From: Cyprinodon diabolis | Taxonomy: Eukaryota > Chordata > Actinopteri > Cyprinodontiformes > Cyprinodontidae | DNA length: 64,000 bases | Assembly: GCA_030533445.1 (NCBI GenBank) | Contig: CM060081.1 | Span: 18,882,111 to 18,946,110 of the forward strand | Direction of reading: 5' to 3' | Shown here: one piece after another, positions 23,451 through 35,967 of the stretch | Layout of the letters: each line of letters opens with the position of its first letter | How positions within the stretch are numbered: the first letter of the stretch is position 1 | The notes under the pieces: generated by a model | The model's database searches: none | What the model saw: only the letters and a program-made list of their open reading frames with translations | Told to the model about the DNA's origin: nothing | Program-made: the position numbers and the translations under genes

Positions 23451-23968
23451 TATAAAGCTACAGTGTGTAACTTTTAGCGACATCTAGCGGTCAGACTGCA
23501 GACCGCAGCAACATGAACATCTCCTCCCCACCGCTTCTCCCCCCCAACAGTACGGCGAGCGTTACGAGACAAAATGTCTTCCACGACGTCCGCATCACCT
23601 ACCTTCTCAAGTGATGAGGTTTGTTTACATAGATAATTTTACAGATAGTATTTCATTAGTCTGTGTAGGGTATAGATTTCATGTAGACTTAAGATAATAA
23701 ATATACCCGTTATTTTTTCTACATCGTTATGACATTTTGGCGATCTCGCAATCACTAGTTTGTTGGCTCTGCGCTGCCGTAGCGCAAAGATGTCTGCCTC
23801 CATGGCTGCGAGACCCGCTCCTATGTAATTATAAATAACGAATTCTAAGGCAACGCAAATATTAAGGTTAAGAGGCTGAGCTCGTAGATGATGATAAATA
23901 ACATAGTTATGTATAATATATTACATTTCTGACTGTATATCCCTGTAATTATTACACACTGTAGCTTT
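23451..23968. mobile_element. MITE with 8-bp target duplication (TIR AAAGCTACAGTGTGTAA)
   Basis: The left end AAAGCTACAGTGTGTAAC and right end TTACACACTGTAGCTTT are inverted repeats. The flanks at 23443..23450 and 23969..23976 are both AAATAATT, a perfect 8-bp duplication that places it with hAT-type elements. It is 518 bp. A GC-rich part at 23510..23600 and the block AAAGATGTCTGCCTCCATGG at about 23787 lie inside. No long reading frame is present. A diverged partial copy is at 36226..36453. Confidence 0.75.
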
Positions 23969-24505
23969 AAATAATTAATACAAAAAAAGAATTTAGAAAA
24001 ATAACACACGTAAAAATTTATACAAATTCTACTTTGCTTAGCAGTGCTACACACACTATCCATTGTCATAGAAACTATCTTACTGGTTGTGAGTCAAAGC
24101 ACAGAGCTTATGCTGGAAGTTGAAAACTCTGGTTACATGTCTGGTTTGAGCTTCTGTGACCTGCAGTCAAAAACAAAGCTAAAGTCCTTTTTAAAGCTCA
24201 TGTGCTGATGACGACCAGAAAAATGATTTGGATTGGTCCTGATTATAGATTTGCTACAAAGTAGCGCTTAGCTAGCTACTTGTACTATACAATCTTTTAC
24301 CCCTTTCCCACTGGCCGACAAAATCCGTTTAAATCCGGAACAGCTGGTTTTTAGAGGCAGTGGAAACAGCTCACTGACAGTGTCAAACAACTGGGCAAGC
24401 GGCCTGTGTTAAATCACCATGGCTCTGATCGGCATACTGTGAGAACACCAGAGCCGGGCGCCTTACGGATGGCAGCACACAGCACCAGTCACGTATGATC
24501 TAACG

Positions 24506-25443
24506 TAGGGCTGGGCGATAATTCAATAACGATATATATCGATCGATAGACGTGTTGCTCAATAGAAAAAAATAGGCTCGATAAAAGTTCGATAAAGAAA
24601 CGCAGTTTTCCTTCCTTCTCATTGTAGCCTAGCATGTAGGTTTATGCTAGTCACTACATCCTCCCAACCAATCACAATCGCGGACCCAGGCATGGCGTCA
24701 CCAAGCGCCGCCCTCTCAAACCACAACACAGAGCACATGCAGATGTCGCAGCAGGAGAGGCAGAGGAAATTGTTCCAAAGAAGGGTTTTTGTAGTTCGGC
24801 AGTTTGGCAGTATTTCGGTCATGGCAAGTCGGACAAAAAACAAACCACAGTCATCTGTAAAATGTGTCGGGAACCAGTGAAAACCAAGTCTGATAACACA
24901 ACCAACTTTTTTTTTTTTTTTATCATCTCAGCCGCTCACACCCGCAGGAGTACGAGCTGTGTAGGCCCCGGCGCGGCTCTCCTCCGAGGAATCTTCGGGA
25001 ATTTCGGGAAAATATATATATAAAGTTCTGGGCAGTTTCCCACGTAGTTCTAACAATTGAGAGAAACATGCTGAGGGGCCAGAAACTTCAAAGTAATAAC
25101 TCAGGTTAAAGCAGGAAACTAAGCTGAACCAGGTTTATTTGTTATATTTATTTTGGTCACTTTAGTTTATTCTTTGTCAGTATTTAATAACATAACTCAG
25201 GTCTTTTAAGTTATTTTTCTTTAAAACAATTCTGTTATGGTTAAAAAAGTTGGTTAAATAAATATTTAATTGGAAGTCTGTGTTTGTGTTCTTTATTAAA
25301 ATTAAATCATTTAGCAATATCATAAAAAGTCCAGGCAGAGCTGCACATAAAATATGGTTTCAAATCTTTTCAATAATTATCGATATCGATCAATATGCAT
25401 TTTTTTTTATCGATAAGCTTTTTTTCTATATCGCCCAGCCCTA
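24506..25443 (+). mobile_element. hAT-type element with BED zinc-finger remnant (TIR TAGGGCTGGGCGATA)
   Basis: The left end TAGGGCTGGGCGATA and right end TATCGCCCAGCCCTA form perfect 15-bp TIRs, followed inward by TATCGAT-rich subterminal repeats. The flanks ATCTAACG (24498..24505) and ATCTAATG (25444..25451) are an 8-bp duplication with one mismatch. At 938 bp it is non-autonomous. It inserted into the MITE at 24300..25800. A second, oppositely oriented copy is at 55464..56412. Confidence 0.9.
24730..24965 (+). pseudogene. BED-type zinc-finger fragment of a hAT transposase
   Basis: In the frame with Trp at 24805 the sequence reads VWQYFGHGKSDKKQTT, then CKMC (Cys codons at 24856 and 24865) and KTKSDNTTN. 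After a run of T (about 24907..24921) the expected HLSRSH (His codons at 24924 and 24939, HxxxxH) continues in a shifted frame. The Trp/Phe, CxxC and HxxxxH pattern is that of the DNA-binding BED finger at the N-terminus of hAT transposases. The expanded T-run breaks the frame and no dimerisation or catalytic part follows. The 78-codon frame at 24644..24880 is an overlapping, wrong-frame reading. Confidence 0.75.
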
Positions 25444-25803
25444 ATCTAATGAGCCGAAAACACCTGATTAACATGGCGCAACACTGGTGAGTGGGATTCG
25501 GTCAAACAAAAGAGTGAAACAATAAAGCACACTGACTAAATCCTTGCTTCCTTACATGTTACACTCCATTGTTTACTTTCCTGATTTCTGTCATACTGGT
25601 GACATCATCAAAGCTAACCCACCTGATGGTGTCACCACACACACACAACGGCAAGGAAAAAGAGGCCACAGCTTGCCAGCGGGGGGTTAGACATGGCTTT
25701 TTTTTGTCAATGTAATGGTAGCTGAATGCTGATTGTTAGCAGGATGACCATGTTTAAAAAACAACCCAGGTTAACCTGCTATTTTCAGTGAGAAAGAGGC
25801 TTA

Positions 25804-27369
25804 AGACAGATGCTCTTATGTTTACAAAGATTTTGGAGAGTTCAGGAAAACATCCTGTTTAAACAACAGCAAAGTACAAAATGTGCAAAGTATAAAAACA
25901 TTTTTCCCAAAGCACCGACAATAGATGATCAAGTATTTGTGTTAGCAGCAGTACTGAGTTTGAATGTGAGTATCCTGATGACCCTAGCAGCTCTAATAGA
26001 ACAGATCTGAAGACTGACTGTGGCGTTAAAGTAATGGAATTCTGTGGGAATCATCACCACAGTAATTGAAATGCTGATTTTTTTTATTGTTTGGTGGGTC
26101 TAATATTCAAAACACAGCAGTATGCGGCATTGATTATGTCTCTTTCTGTTATTTGCATTTTTTTCGTTTATTTTTTTTGCTGTCCTCAGTGTTACAGACG
26201 TTTATCTGCAATGCAAAGCAGGAGAAGTCTGATTTCCTGCTAAGTATATAATTAATGCCATTTCCAAAAAACCACTCCACATGGAAAACAGGCCCTGATG
26301 CTCAAACCTTACACATTACAGGGCTCTCAGAACAACACTCTCTAGGCTGTGTTTAGATTTCCAAACTAATTCATGTAGAATACATAAATAAATCAATGCT
26401 TTATACCCACTTCAAACCATTAGATTCCCTTCTTTAGCGGCACTTTTCAACTGATCTATTAATATTTATGACGACACTAAACATTTCAAATATCCACGTT
26501 TGACTTACATAAGACAAAGCCTGCCTTTAATAAAAATCCCATTATGTTTGTTTAAGACCACAGCAACTCCTTCCTCTTACCATAGCAGGTAATGTGGTGC
26601 AATGACAAATGTTCTTAAGAGGAGAATAGACAAAGAAAAACAAGACGAAAGCAGAATTATGAAGTGTGAGTGACTAAAGAGAGGGCTGTGGAGTGGGACT
26701 AATGATGGAGGTGGTGGAGGTAAGAGAGGGGGGTAACAGATGGAGGAAGAGAATAACAGTGGCAAACAGGAGAAAGGAGGGATGGAAATAATAGAATGTG
26801 GCAGAGAAGAGGCAGAGGTTGCAGGAGGTGTAGAGGGGAGAGTAAATAGTGCCCCAACAAAGCGGTTTGGGCACTCGGAGCCTGGTACAGAGGGGTCAAC
26901 CCCCCTCTACACTCCCCATAACCCTGAGAGGTCAGCTCAGCTATGTGGGCCTGACAGCTTCCGTTTGCTGTGTGCTCTGGGTTTGTTTGGATTCCCCAGC
27001 CTTGCTTAGCCAGCAGCTTAACAACAGATGGCTAAAGAAGGGCTCTATTCAGAGTTGTCTGGATCAGAAAAATCACACCAAGAAAAGTAAACAAGCTGCA
27101 AACAAAACACACAGGCGCCCTGGGTGCACACACATGCAAATCGCATGGATTGGCAGAGTTGCAAATGCTGCAAAAAAATAAGGAGGGTGAAAAGAAAAGG
27201 GTAAATAAGAGATTCTTGGCTGGAAACTGTCAATTCATCTGCACTAAAATAGAGAAAAAAAACAGGAAAGCGTACACGACTGCAGGCGAGTGCTGTCTGA
27301 TCGCAGGAAACAACTTTGCGGGAAAGTTCAATAAGCAAGGAGATCTAGGGGAAGGCATTTCCGTCCCCC
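25804..27369. other. Intronic DNA, nothing recognised
   Basis: No exon or delimited element seen. A purine-rich block (26620..26850) gives complementary Ser/Leu/Pro-rich frames on the minus strand that look spurious. Confidence 0.45.
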
Positions 27370-27800
27370 GCCATTATTAAATGAATACTGCGTTCATTAC
27401 AGCTTTAGTGCGGTGTAAACTCATAAACACCCTCCCAGAGTACAAGGGGAGCTGTCAACTAAATATTGTTTCTCTCAGGAGTCGCTCTTCCACCTCAATT
27501 ACGCCTTTCAACTTCACAGCCTCAGTGTGATAAAGTGGCAGTAAAAATCATTCACATTAATACACCATTGTGCATCTGCTGCTAAAGGTAATTAAAGAAG
27601 TAAATGACTCATAAGAATAGACGTATTAGCGACAAAATGAAAGGCAACTGGGCTGCCTCATGAAAATATGTACCATTAAGATACTGCACTTTCATATTGA
27701 GGCAATCAGCTCCACTAGCCTGATGCTGATTTAATCCACTCCAGTGGAAAGTCTATCAGCCCACAGCCGCATGTCACTGTCTCTGATGCGTGCTTGCCAA
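27370..27800. promoter_or_regulatory. Candidate conserved non-coding element in the foxp1 intron
   Basis: This stretch is non-repetitive, has even base composition and contains several homeodomain-type cores (GGTAATTAAAG at about 27590, ATTAATACACC at about 27557) and CACTTTCATATTGAGG. It has none of the decay, A-runs or terminal repeats of its surroundings. FOXP1 introns in vertebrates are known to hold conserved enhancers. That this is one is an inference from appearance only. Confidence 0.3.
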
Positions 27801-29433
27801 GGGCCCAGCGTTCTACTTCGGCTCTGACTTGGAATGGCTCTACTTAAAAAAAGATGGGGGGGGTCAGACGGATGCAAGTTGGCTGAAGGAGCGTTGAATG
27901 CTTAGGTATCATTTAGAGGCTGATTGAGAAAAGCAGGAGAGTGGAAAGGCGATAAAAACAGAGCTCAGAATAAGAAGCCAAATGATCTGGGAACTCTGCA
28001 GCAGGGAGATCTCAGCAGCTCCTCTCTCCCTGACCTCAGCTTTTTGCCCTGAGCGTACAACGCCTCGGGATGACCGGTGCTGAATACGCTGCTAATATCC
28101 GTCAAGTTGATAAAGTGAGAGAAAGCAGCAGAGGCATGCCAACTGTGCTGGGTACTTAGGCAGACAGTTGGAAAAGGCACACTCCTCCTGATTGCATCTT
28201 TGGTGGAAGTGTTGCATCATTTTGTAGCGAGGAGTGTTGTGCTTGGGAAAATGTGAGCTTCCAAAGACCCAGCGTGAGAGCTAGAATACTGTGAGCAGAT
28301 TTTATCATGCATGGATGATATTGTTTAGAATGGGAAGATCCATCCGCCCAGGTCTCAGACTGAGGACTCAACATCATCGATACAGTTTAGACTTCTGGGA
28401 TATGACCAGTAAAATCCTTAAATCTTACAATTTATTGGTGTTGAATATGGATGAAGGAGTTTTCTACACGGCTAGGAGAGGGTTTCCAAGCAGGAGGAGG
28501 AGAAGGGGGTGAGTCTGCTGCCTCAGTCGGAGTGTGTCACAGTGCTTGGGGTGTGCACGGTTGGCATTGGTTGTCAGCTCACAGGCCATGTGAATGAACC
28601 CAGCATAGATGCAAGAGTTGCTAATCTAGATGAATAATGCCACTTATCTAGATGAATAATGCCACTAATCAGTAAATTAGATCATAGCTGTGATGCTTCC
28701 AAAAGCTAGTTCTGACTGTTCCTTTTTATATTGAGCAAAAACTATGACAGTAAAGTTATCAACATCATTTTCAAGGTTCATGTAAGAGGCTAAAATGCGT
28801 CTTTAGATATAGAGCCAAAGATGGATTTCCCAGAGTATCCACCTCTTCTTCTTCTAGCTCTATTAGCACACAACTGGAACAGAGTCAAAATGTTGAGATC
28901 AAGCTGATGTTGGAGGACAGCTAGTACATATTCCCATCTCAGCCTTGCCGGATCCTCCATCTCTTTTTGAACATCTGCTCACCATGCCGTCTGGACGAGT
29001 ACTGACGGTTTCCTCCTGTGAACCCCTTTATATACCAAAACACTGTCAATACGCCATTATACAGTAGCTGTAAGTTAGAAACGCGCTCAGAGGTCGTCTG
29101 GAACACGTCAATCATGTTGATATTCTTTGGAGATAAGTTCTTCATAAGTTTTGCACAAGTTACTCATAGGTTTTGGATAAGCTAGATGATGTACGAGTAA
29201 TGTACAATTAACTTTTGTCGACGATCAAATAACTTGCCTGTAACTAATGGCCAACGTATGAGCATACGCTGACATACATCAAGAAACTACTCAACATTTC
29301 TTGACGTAGTTGCCATATGTCGACATGTGCCAGCGTGCTTCGTGTGCTCATAAGTTATAGAAAATGTACCCATAACTTAACTCTAACCCCCACCCCTCAA
29401 AAAATAAAGAGGGTTAAAAAAAAAAGAAAAAAA
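27801..29433. other. Intronic DNA with a small tandem duplication
   Basis: No exon recognised. At 28624..28668 the unit TCTAGATGAATAATGCCACT occurs twice in tandem, two bases apart. 29130..29360 contains scattered repeats of CATAAGTT and CATACG-like words that suggest a decayed element, but no ends could be drawn. Confidence 0.45.
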
Positions 29434-30265
29434 AGGGTGTTTTCCAAGTCATGCGCTGTGTTAGTTTTCTGGCACACATCGCGTCTTGCATTTTGGTCTG
29501 ACCAATTTACCTTCTTTCACATGTTTTCTGTGTCCCCATAATGGCTTCTGGCAAATGGGACTAAATATGGTTTTCTTTTAACAGTGGCTTCCTTCTTGAC
29601 ACTTTTGTGCAGTGCGTGACTAATTGTCATCCTGTGGACAGATCCCCCCACCTGAGTTGTGGATCTCTGCAGTTTGTTTAGACCCACTATGGGCCTAATG
29701 GCTGCATTTCTGATCAATGCTCTCCTTGTTCACCTTGTAAGTTTTGGAGAACGACCTTGTCTTGGTAGCTTTACAGCTGTGCCACACTTTTTCTATTTCC
29801 AGTTGATGGATTGATAAGGGCTCTGTGAGATGCTCTAAGCCTTGCAAATCCCTGTACAACCTCAGCCTACTTTAAACTTCTCCACAAGCTTATCCCTGAC
29901 CTGTCTGCTGTGTTACTTGGACTATGCGATTTTGTTTGTTCCCCAATATCCTCCTAATGTCTGAGGGTGTCACAGTGCAGCTAAGTTTAATCTTATTTTA
30001 GATTAAACAAAGGTGGACACCTTTTAGCCCTTATCATCAGGCAACTCTGAAGGCAATTGGCTGCATTTTGCACACCGCACGTATTAGTTTTTTATTTGTA
30101 CAAAAAAAGAAATTGTGAATAATTTTCTTCGTACTTCACACCTCTATACCACTTTGTGTTGGTTTTTCACACCAGATTTCAATAAAATACACTTATGTTT
30201 GTAAATGTAAAGTGACACAATGCGGAGAAGTTCAAAGGGTGTGAAAACTTTTGACAGTTTCTGTA
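29434..30265 (-). mobile_element. 5'-half Tc1-like transposon remnant
   Basis: Plus-strand blocks such as TGTTAGTTTTCTGGCACACATCGCGT (from 29459), CACATGTTTTCTGTGTCCCCATAATGGCTTCTGGCAAA (from 29518) and CCTGTGGACAGATCCCCCCACCTGAG (from 29631) are decayed parts of a fish Tc1 transposase gene read on the minus strand. The right end GAAAACTTTTGACAGTTTCTGTA at 30265 is a decayed terminus next to a TA. The 3' half and the left TIR are missing. It belongs to the same broad family as 20011..21478 and lacks the MITE. Confidence 0.75.
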
Positions 30266-31764
30266 TTTCTATAATATATTTATGCAAAGTATCTACATAC
30301 ACTGCTATTTTTCTGAAAAAAAAGTCTGGTTTATTTAATTTAATAACACCGTTCATCATTTCTCTTTTTTCAATGAAGGTAATCAATAGAATAACTGACT
30401 GCTGATTTCCAGCATGTATGTGTGTTGAGCTGGAGCTCCTCCAAAGAAGATTTTCTATAAATCACAGGCCAGTCCAATTGGGAATGGATTGAATTGCAGC
30501 GGGGAGAGAAAGCTCCCTGGGAATAGCAGCGTCTCTGCTGAAGTCATTCCAAGATGAGTAATATGATCCTGGAGCGGCAAGTATAAAGGAATGGAAGGGG
30601 GGAAAGTGAGGAGGGGAGAAATCCGATTGCCCCGGCCATAAAGAGGAGCGATATCCAGCAGTGTCCAGACACATCACCGTCACACCGGACTGTAATGCAT
30701 TACGGTATCACAGGCAGATGATGTGTCACGTGTAGGGCTGGACCCTTTTTGTCATTTCAATCAGTTCAGGTATTACTAACCCTGACTGAAAAGGGAGAAA
30801 GTTTTGACAAAAGCCAGGAGAAAATGCAAAGAGTTGGTAAGTATTTAAATTAGCCTGCAGCAACTTGTTTTTAATTAGCCTCAATTGGGTTATCCAGAAT
30901 ATATACGATTAGAATGCATCTAGCGGAAAGTAACCTTTGAAGTAACCCGGAAAAATGTATTCACACTTTTGATTTACAAATCCTATTTTATTTAAGCCGT
31001 AGTCTGATGTGTTTGTGGACTAACGAGTCATTTCTCTGCTTTCAGTATAAGCACTTTTGCTTTAAACCACCTTAAGCTTAATTAACATGCAGAGTGCAAC
31101 ACAGTGACAGAATTGGTTGGCGTCAATCTGCCTGAGCCACCTTCAGCTTTAGCCGCTGGGACCTGCAGGCTTCAGTAACTGTCGAAGGAGGAGATGATCA
31201 CAACTCAAATTAAGCTGGCGGGCTTATAACCAGTTATGATGGAAATATTAAACTGAAGAAATAAGATGAGGAAAGTTAAACACAAACGCTGTCACTCAGA
31301 TGTTTATAAATTTTAACCATGAGCATGGATGGAACTTTTGTTTTTTTGATGCAACTGAATATTTAAAAAAAAAAAAAAAGGAATATTATACATCAGCTCC
31401 ATAATTTAAGATGCTTAAATGAGAAAATGTTACTCTGATCGCCAAGTTACATATAAAAACTAAAATATTTAATATCTTCACAAGACCTATTTTAACTCAT
31501 TTTAATTAAAACATACTACCTTAGAATACCTAAAGAAAAAACATATAGGTAGACCATATTTTTCTTTTCCTCAAAAATCCGTTAAAGGTGTTGTTGGCTG
31601 TAAATAGGAAGATCTCCTGTAGTGGTCTTCAATACAGCGGCTGTAGAGAAACTTCTGATAGAAGACAAACTGTTGTACTACAATGTGATGATGAGGATGC
31701 CCAGGGTTCTTTGTATTGTTCTCTATTTTATGAATCATTTTTCTTTATAAAACAATTTTTCATT
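30266..31764. other. Intronic DNA; possible conserved block at 30410..30720
   Basis: 30410..30720 is non-repetitive and GC-balanced (AATCACAGGCCAGTCCAATTGGG, GAAGTCATTCCAAGATGAG) and stands out from the AT-rich DNA around it. It may be a conserved element. The 73-codon minus-strand frame in it has no known domain. The remainder shows nothing recognisable. Confidence 0.35.
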
Positions 31765-33160
31765 TAAAGTGGGGTGAAAAAGTGATAAGTATGTTCAGTA
31801 TGCCACTGATTATGAAAGTTCTACCATTTAGAATGAGAGAGGTCTGCAATTTTCATCATAGTTACACTTCATCTATAAGAGACGAAATGAGAAGAAAAAA
31901 ATCCAAGAAATAACATTGTAGGATTTTTTAAGGAATTTATTTGTAAATTATTTTGGAAAATAAGTATTTGGTCAATATCTAAAGTTCAACTCAATACATA
32001 ACATAACCTTTGTTGGCAATGACAGAGGTCAAACATTTCCTGTAAGTCTCCACCAGGTTTTCACACACTGTAGCTGGTATTTTGGCCCATTCCTCTATGC
32101 AGATTTCCTCTAGAGCAGGGATTTTTCGGGGCTGTCGCTGGGCAACACGGACTTTCGCCTCCCTCCACAAATTTTCAATGTGGTTGAGGTCTGGACACTG
32201 GCTAGACCACTCCAGGACCTTGAAATGCTTTTAACGGAGCCACTCCTTCGTTGCCCGGGCGGTATGTTTGGGATCATTGTCATTTTGGAAGATCCAGCCA
32301 CTTTTCATCTTCAAGGCTCTCACTAATGGAAGGAGGTTTTGGCTTAAAATCTCACAACACAAAATTCTATTTTGGTTCCATCTGACCACATTAAATTCTC
32401 CCAATCCTTTTCTGGATCATCCATATGCTCTCTGGCAAACTTCAGGTGGGCCTGGACATGTACTGGCTTGAGCAGGGGGACACGTCTGGCACTGCAGGAT
32501 TTGAGTCCGTCTCAGTGTAGTGAGTTACTCATGGTAGCGTTTGTTACTTTGTTACCAGCTCTCTGCAGGTCATTCATCAGGTCCCTTTGTGTATTTCTGG
32601 GATTTTTGCTCTTCTCATGATCATTGTGACCCCATGGATGAGATCTTGCGTGGAGCCCCAGATTATCAGTGGTCTGGTATGTCTTCCATTTTCTTCCAAT
32701 TTCTCCCACAGTTGATTTTTTCACACCAAGCTCCTTGCCTATTGTAGATTAAATCTTCCCAGCTTGGTGCAGGTCGAAAATTTTCTTCCTGGTGTCCTTC
32801 GACAGCTCTGTGTGACTGTTTGAGGCTATGGAATGGGTGTCTTTTATACAGATAATAGGCTCAAACAGGTATCAATAACACAGGTAATGAGTGGAGGACA
32901 GAAGAGCTTCTTAAAGAAGAAGCTACAGGTCTGTGAGAGCCGGAATTTTGCTGGTTTGTGGGCGACCAAATACTTATTTTCCATAATAATAAACAAAAAA
33001 ATAATAAAAAAATCTTACCATGTGATTACCTGTTTTTTTTTTCTCATTTTCTCTCTCATAGAAGAGTACCTATGATGAAAATTACGGACCTCTCTCATTA
33101 TTCTATGTGGGAGCACTTGCAGAATCAGTGGCTGACTAAATACTTTTTGGTCCCACTGTA
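31765..33160 (-). mobile_element. Tc1-like transposon with both TIRs and an internally deleted transposase
   Basis: The left end AAGTGGGGTGAAAAAGT and right end TACTTTTTGGTCCCACTGTA are TIRs, bounded by TA. Longer inverted subterminal matches follow, e.g. GAGAGAGGTCTGCAATTTTCATCATAG on the left and CTATGATGAAAATTACGGACCTCTCTC on the right. The transposase reads on the minus strand between about 32800 and 32000. The plus strand shows CGTTGCCCGGGCGGTATGTTTGGGATCATTG (from 32248) and TGTACTGGCTTGAGCAGGGGGACACG (from 32459). Around 32352 about 200 bases expected in this family (from memory) are absent. The start-codon region near 32810 also seems deleted. It is thus an inactive but end-complete copy of 1396 bp. 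Confidence 0.85.
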
Positions 33161-35967
33161 TTCATATTTTTTTTCAAACCAAGCATTTTATGCTTACGTT
33201 AGAGTTATAAGGTATTTTTAGTCAAGTTGAATTTGTAGAGAAGGACTAAATGTTAATGGTATCCAAGTAAGAATTTCTTAAATTTGAGTAAATTTTGTTC
33301 AGACAAATTTCAATGCAAAATCATCTCCTTAGTTTCTAGATGATATCCCATAACAGAGCTTCCCTTCTTTTTTCAGAACCGCATAAAAACTATGCAGTTT
33401 TTTTCAACCAATAATAACCTTCTGACACAAATTTGGATGTTTTTTATGTCCTCCTTTTTGACAGAATTTGCAGAGATAATCTGAATTTCATGGTCAAGGA
33501 TTTCAAGGATTTTCAAAATAGCTTCTTAGATTTTTTTTCAACAGTGATGATGGCCAGTGATTAAGAATGATATCAGTCTTTCAAAACTAGTAAAGATACT
33601 GTAAGTGTTTGGGAACAATGCCCTATTTCTTTCGGTTTCAACCCTTTGATCCAAACTGTTCCTGTTTTAGGAGCAATCTTTTTTTCGACAGCAATTCATA
33701 TGGATGAAAAAAGTCTCACTTTGAGTAACATTTACATGAAGATGTGCGGCTACTGAAGTGGCCGTTAAAACTGGTTTGGAAATGGGAAAACCAGGCTAGT
33801 ATCAGGTTAATAAAATAAACGTATCCTGGCCTTTACCTTAAAACTCAGTAATGTCCCAAGAAAAAAAAAATGGAATTAACTCCTTTATCCTTGATAAGAG
33901 ACCTGATGGAATAACCAGGAGAAGAAACTTTGATGACTCTACAAAAAACAGAGGCAGAGGTGCAGCCTCATAAGGATATTGGGCTCTCTATAAATCAATT
34001 GAAATATCACCAATACCACCAGTTTTTGTTTTAAAACTGATTTAAAGGTTTGTTGTATGAATACTTCAAGCCAAAAAGAGAAAGAAGCGGTCAAATAAAT
34101 CAAAATCAAAAATCAAAACATTGCTAACAGTGGGTAGGCCTAAACCTTTGACCAGAAATGTTGCACAAATCCGCCTAATTTTCTAAATGTTTAGGCCAGA
34201 AAATCTCAAAGAATGCCCCACATAAAGGGAAGGAAGATGCACTAGTAGCCCAAACAAAAAGTACAGCAGGAACCAAGGGCATGTGGGCTATAGAGCTGCT
34301 GGGGTGGTGGGTGGAGGGATGACAGACTGCTGTTCAACTCCATTAGCTGCTATGTGAGAGGGGTGCATCTAGCAGCACACGACCTGTGAAGAATCTTAGA
34401 TCTCACTCTATCTCCAAATGGAGACTGCCGCATTAATTCTAGGAAACTGTAATCTCTGAAGCAAATCAAATTACTCTCATTAAGCGCAAGAAGAAAACTG
34501 CCTCCGTAATAAGTATGTATAAAAAGTATTTATTACCAATAATCACCTCTTTAATATGAGTTAGCTTACAATGGCTTTATTTTTGCTGATTAAGTTTAAA
34601 AACGGGGGGAAACAAGGAAGGGCACAAGCTCCTGGACACTTACACACACGCACAGCTTCAAAGCCACTCTCATACACAGCTCATGGAGTTTATGAGAGCA
34701 GTTGATACAGTGATTAAAGGGGAGGGCAGAGGGATACAGCGCTGGAGGGCCTTGGAGAGGACATGCCTCACCTAGTCATAAAAACACACCTCTCTCTTTA
34801 AGGCAGCACTGAAATCGCTCTCAGTGGGTTCACTGGGAGGTGAATCACTGAAGAATTTACATGCAAAGCAGCACATGTCATCACCCAGACGACACACTTG
34901 GACACGTAGCACAGGACCGTAGCCTGGCACACGCTCACTGACCTCCGAATGCGCGAGGCGGTTTGAGAGGCTGATGCTGACCACAGGAGGAAGGCGTTTC
35001 TCAGACACGCAGGTGCTCTTGCATAAGCTTTGTTGCCTTGTCATTTATGCAGGATCTTGGCCCAGAACAAATGTGTGCAAAGTAACTGATGGGAATCGTC
35101 ATCTTAGCTCCTCTTCCAGGAAATAACATCACTCAGCAAAAAACAAGCTGCCACATTTAATCGCCCTGCCGATAAATGGAGGAGCTTTCATCCCTCCCTC
35201 GTTTCTAGCTTTTTGGCCTTTATTCACATAACCAATTAATTACAGCTAAAAAAAGCAACCAGGCAATGAATGAAACCGATCAAAATAGATGATGAAAAAA
35301 AATGTAAAAAATAAAGAAAACTAGATCTGCCTCAACAAAATCAATTAGGAGTGAGGGTCAGTGGGTCCTTCATTTACTGCTGCAGCATAATTACCTGTTT
35401 TCTTCCTCTCATTTACTTCTTTATTCATCTGGGACACCCGGGTCCCCACAAACCCAAAAGAACACACTTTTTGTGATTATTCAAATTAAACATCGACTCC
35501 TGAGAGAAAACGTCTGTCAAACTACGATGTGACAAAGCTAATATGCTCTGAAAACAAACTCCCCTGAAGCCAAATGTGGGAATTCTATTAGAAGTCAGCC
35601 TACATCCTGTACATTTCCATTTAACTGGCTTTGGGTGGTGATAAACAAGCGGAGGAGGGGGAAGGCAGAATTAGATACAAAAATCCCAATATGTTTTCGA
35701 AGAATGTGAATTGGGAAGCAAATATGCTCCAACATCTGGATTTATGTGTTTATTTGATGTGTGCTTGGCAAGGAGACAGGTTCCAGCAGCTCTGCTGCCC
35801 CATGGCTACAAATCACTGCTGGTGCTTCTTTATCTGTCTATCAATGAGGCTGCACTATGATTCACTGTGAGCTGAGGGAGAGGGGAAAAAAAGGGCAACT
35901 AAGGACCATAGCTATCCTCCGCTTTCTTCCATTTTTTTAGGGAACATCATAAATATGATGTCATTCA
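33161..35967. other. Intronic DNA, nothing recognised
   Basis: No exon, RNA gene or delimited transposon seen. 34370..34520 and 35340..35420 look single-copy and could be constrained, but no feature supports a function. The minus-strand frame at 34772..35044 has no known domain. Confidence 0.45.

Larger units (their letters stand above)
24300..25800. mobile_element. Harbinger-like MITE interrupted by a hAT element
   Basis: The left end CCCCTTTCCCACT and the right end (reverse complement GCCTCTTTCTCACT) are imperfect TIRs. TTA lies at 24297..24299 and again at 25801..25803, matching the 3-bp TWA duplication of PIF/Harbinger elements. Without the hAT at 24506..25443 and its duplication it is about 555 bp, almost the same as the uninterrupted copy at 38513..39071. 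No transposase-like frame is present. Confidence 0.65.

Noticed and set aside
24644..24880. 78-codon frame in the hAT element, with its equivalent at 56059..56274
   Set aside because: It is shared by both copies only because the DNA is shared; the meaningful BED-finger reading is in a different frame.
26577..26899. Minus-strand Ser/Pro/Leu-rich frames
   Set aside because: They translate a purine-rich low-complexity tract in two overlapping frames with no other support.
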